Positions 62,491 to 64,000 of a stretch of 64,000 nucleotides of DNA are shown in pieces. The stretch is taken from assembly GCA_963663975.2 (NCBI GenBank), contig CAXXRA010000013.1:56549-120548 (forward strand), read 5' to 3'. Below the pieces are notes generated by a model, which was not told the DNA's origin, ran no database searches, and saw nothing but the letters and a program-made list of their open reading frames with translations. Made by a program: the position numbers and the translations under genes. The stretch's first letter is position 1. Each line of letters opens with the position of its first letter. The stretch comes from JANQRX01 sp963663975. GTDB taxonomy: Bacteria > Pseudomonadota > Alphaproteobacteria > Rhizobiales > Kaistiaceae.

Positions 62491-63333
62491 GTGCTGTTGA
62501 CAGTTAACGGTTTATTAATGGCGGTTGTGATTCAAGCAAGACCTGGGTGTGGAGGAGGAACCGGTCATGCTTCGCAGGGAATTGACGGACGTTCAATGGG
62601 AACGGATATCGGATTTGGTACCCGGCAAGGCGTCGGATTGCGGATCCACGGGACGGGACAATCGTCTGTTCGTGGATGCGGTATTGTGGATTGCACGCAC
62701 GAGTTCGCCATGGCGCGACCTGCCGGACGCGTTCGGCAATTGGAACAGCGTGTACGTGCGCTTTTTCCCCGGTGGGCCAAACAAGGGGCATGGGAGAGTC
62801 TTTTCAAGGCCTTGGTGGACGATCCGGACTTCGAATACCTGATCATCGATTCAACCATTGTGCGGGCACATCAACATGCGTCGGGCGCAAAAGGGGGACT
62901 CAAAATCAGGCCATCGGACGTTCGCGCGGCGGCTTGACGAGCAAGGTTCACATCGCTGTCGATGGGCTCGGCAATCCATTACGGTTCATCCTTACCGGCG
63001 GTCAGGTAGGCGATGTCACCCAGGCTGAAGAGTTGATCGCCGACGTGGCCGGCGCAAACCTCATCGCCGACACGGCCTATGATGCCGATCATCTCCGCGC
63101 CCGTCTCAACGATGCCGGAATAGTGGCGGTGATCCCATCCAACCCGTCACGGGCGCAAGCCATCCCCTACGATGCCGAACTCTACAAAGAAAGACATCTC
63201 GTCGAATGTTACATAAACAAAATCAAACACTTCCGGCGCATCGCCACGCGCTATGAAAAAACCGCAACGGCCTACATGGCCATGCTGTTTCTTGTCGGTG
63301 CCATCATCTGGCTCCGATAACTGTCAACAGGAC
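62491..63333 (+). mobile_element. IS5-family (IS427-type) insertion sequence
   Basis: 843 bp. Terminal inverted repeats GGTGCTGTTGACAGTTA and, reverse complemented from the right, GGTCCTGTTGACAGTTA (16 of 17 match, starting from the first base after CTAG). Flanked by CTAG on both sides (62487-62490, 63334-63337). The left CTAG is the end of MITE copy E. Confidence 0.85.
62567..63320 (+). pseudogene. IS427-type transposase in three frames
   Basis: Frame 1 from ATG 62567 (strong ggaggaggaa) to FGNWNSVYVRFF; frame 2 RWAKQGAWESLFKALVDDPD, YLIIDSTIVRAHQHASGAKG; frame 3 QAIGRSRGGLTSKVHIAVDG to the end with KIKHFRRIATRYEKTA (DDE core). The second change (aaaaggggg, near 62893) is where IS427-type elements commonly use programmed frameshifting; the first (tttttcccc, near 62766) is probably a mutation, so activity is doubtful. 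Confidence 0.8.
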
Positions 63334-63478
63334 CTAGCGCGCGCGCGAAGCTCCGAGCGCATCTTGATATTGATCGGAATTGCCTAGTTTAAGGTCTTGA
63401 CATTCAGAAGTCTAGCGGTCACACGCGACGATTATCTCTCCCAATATTGCCTGCCTGTCCTTCCAGGCCGCTTCCAGA

Positions 63479-63823
63479 TCAACCGATAGGGTGAGAGAGT
63501 CGACTATCACTCGACGATAATCTGCCAGAAAGAGAAATCGCATCCACAAACGCGTCGTGTGCAATACGCTCACGGTCTACACCTTTTTGGAGTGCGGTAT
63601 TATGAAGTGCCACATTGTCGTCTATGCGGTTGTCGATGCTATCGACTCTTTCTAGCAGAAGTAGATATTTCTGGGTAATTGCATCAAGACGAGAGGTTGA
63701 GCGTTTAATCTGGTCTGCCCCCATTGCTAGAGCACATGAACCAGCATGGGCCATTGATGGCAGCGCCACCAATATAGCGAGCACTATTCCAAGTGTCGCC
63801 GGATGACAGATTCTGAGCATCAT
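63479..63823 (-). CDS. Secreted hypothetical protein
   Basis: 114 residues from ATG 63823 (or 63820), with a strong gggggagaggg ribosome-binding site. Signal peptide LGIVLAILVALPSMAHAGS, then a helical, polar region (STSRLDAITQKYLLLLERVD, SIDNRIDDNVALHNTALQKG) that could form a coiled coil. No family recognised. GC content is clearly lower than in the rest of the window, a sign of recent transfer. Confidence 0.65.
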   Translation of the reverse strand: MMLRICHPATLGIVLAILVALPSMAHAGSCALAMGADQIKRSTSRLDAITQKYLLLLERVDSIDNRIDDNVALHNTALQKGVDRERIAHDAFVDAISLSGRLSSSDSRLSHPIG

Positions 63824-63908
63824 GCCCTCTCCCCCTAGGGTCTCGGCCGCTCGGGGCCTACAGACTATTATGCTATGGGATCAGGATAGGCCTGTTGGGT
63901 GGGGCAGG

Positions 63909-64000
63909 TCAATCGTCCAGCGGCAGCGGGATCGTCTCGTTTACCTTCGGGTACGCGCGCTGCAAAGAGCGCTTAAAATACTCCCATCCAAACGGCGGAG
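63909..64000 (-). CDS. C-terminal end of an unidentified protein, partial
   Basis: The minus strand from the window edge reads PPFGWEYFKRSLQRAYPKVN and ETIPLPLDD followed by TGA (63909-63911). It looks like coding sequence, but too short to identify. Confidence 0.4.
   Translation of the reverse strand, partial: PPFGWEYFKRSLQRAYPKVNETIPLPLDD

Overview
The window looks like a chromosomal segment of a high-GC alphaproteobacterium, most probably of the order Hyphomicrobiales (Rhizobiales). The basis is the rpsT-dnaA-dnaN-recF-gyrB order, an acpXL-type very-long-chain fatty acid (lipid A) gene cluster, an ActS/ActR (RegB/RegA) redox two-component pair, an MmcB homologue, and DUF2852 and DUF6356 proteins. 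No rRNA, tRNA or CRISPR array was recognised.

Layout. 1-9.5 kb: end of rpsT, a rhodanese, then the replication genes dnaA, dnaN, recF and gyrB, with a 276-bp repeat and an IS481-family element between recF and gyrB. 9.7-21.4 kb: accessory chromosomal genes (VOC pseudogene, ABC-2 exporter, MFS exporter, MmcQ/YjbR protein, GNAT, CPA2 antiporter, DUF2852, intracellular PHB depolymerase, TPR/MORN protein). 21.4-23.6 kb: decayed DNA with an IS1182-like transposase relic. 23.7-25.6 kb: actS-actR. 25.6-30.7 kb: mmcB pseudogene and the lipid-A long-chain acyl cluster acpXL-fabZ-fabF2-fabF1-adh, without lpxXL. 30.9-41.5 kb: DUF1624 protein, second IS481 copy, broken kelch gene, SMP-30, FucU, efp with its modification enzymes EpmA and EpmB, a thioredoxin/CcdA pair, a broken class II amidotransferase and DUF6356. 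41.5-49.7 kb: Lrp/AsnC regulator, a complete IS21 element abutting an IS5 relic, sulfotransferases, a winged-helix/hydrolase fusion, a Vgb-like propeller. 50-56.2 kb: a LacI-controlled RbsBCA/FrcBCA-type sugar ABC transporter with two SDR dehydrogenases. 56.6-64 kb: rhomboid protease, then a patchwork of prophage pieces, a truncated IS21, a truncated porin, a truncated hslU, a broken smr gene and an IS427-type element.

The most striking signal is a family of short non-autonomous elements (five clear copies, 161-277 bp, plus possible relics) bounded by 20-bp inverted repeats that begin and end in CTAG. They sit exactly at gene boundaries and always point the same way as the neighbouring gene. 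Their left end supplies the TAG stop codon of gyrB and fabZ. Their right end puts an AAAGG(G) Shine-Dalgarno-like tract 6-10 nt before the start codons of fabF2 and smr and, before an IS landed there, of gyrB. Three unrelated full-length IS insertions (two IS481, one IS427-type) have landed precisely in these terminal CTAG sites.

A second theme is gene decay. At least four genes are frameshifted by short perfect tandem duplications (61, 8, 4 and 4 bp), mmcB carries a 30-bp patch identical to the inside of a transposase gene, and hslU, an outer-membrane protein gene, an ABC ATPase gene and a phage amidase gene are truncated. This suggests a genome under recent relaxed selection with active IS elements.
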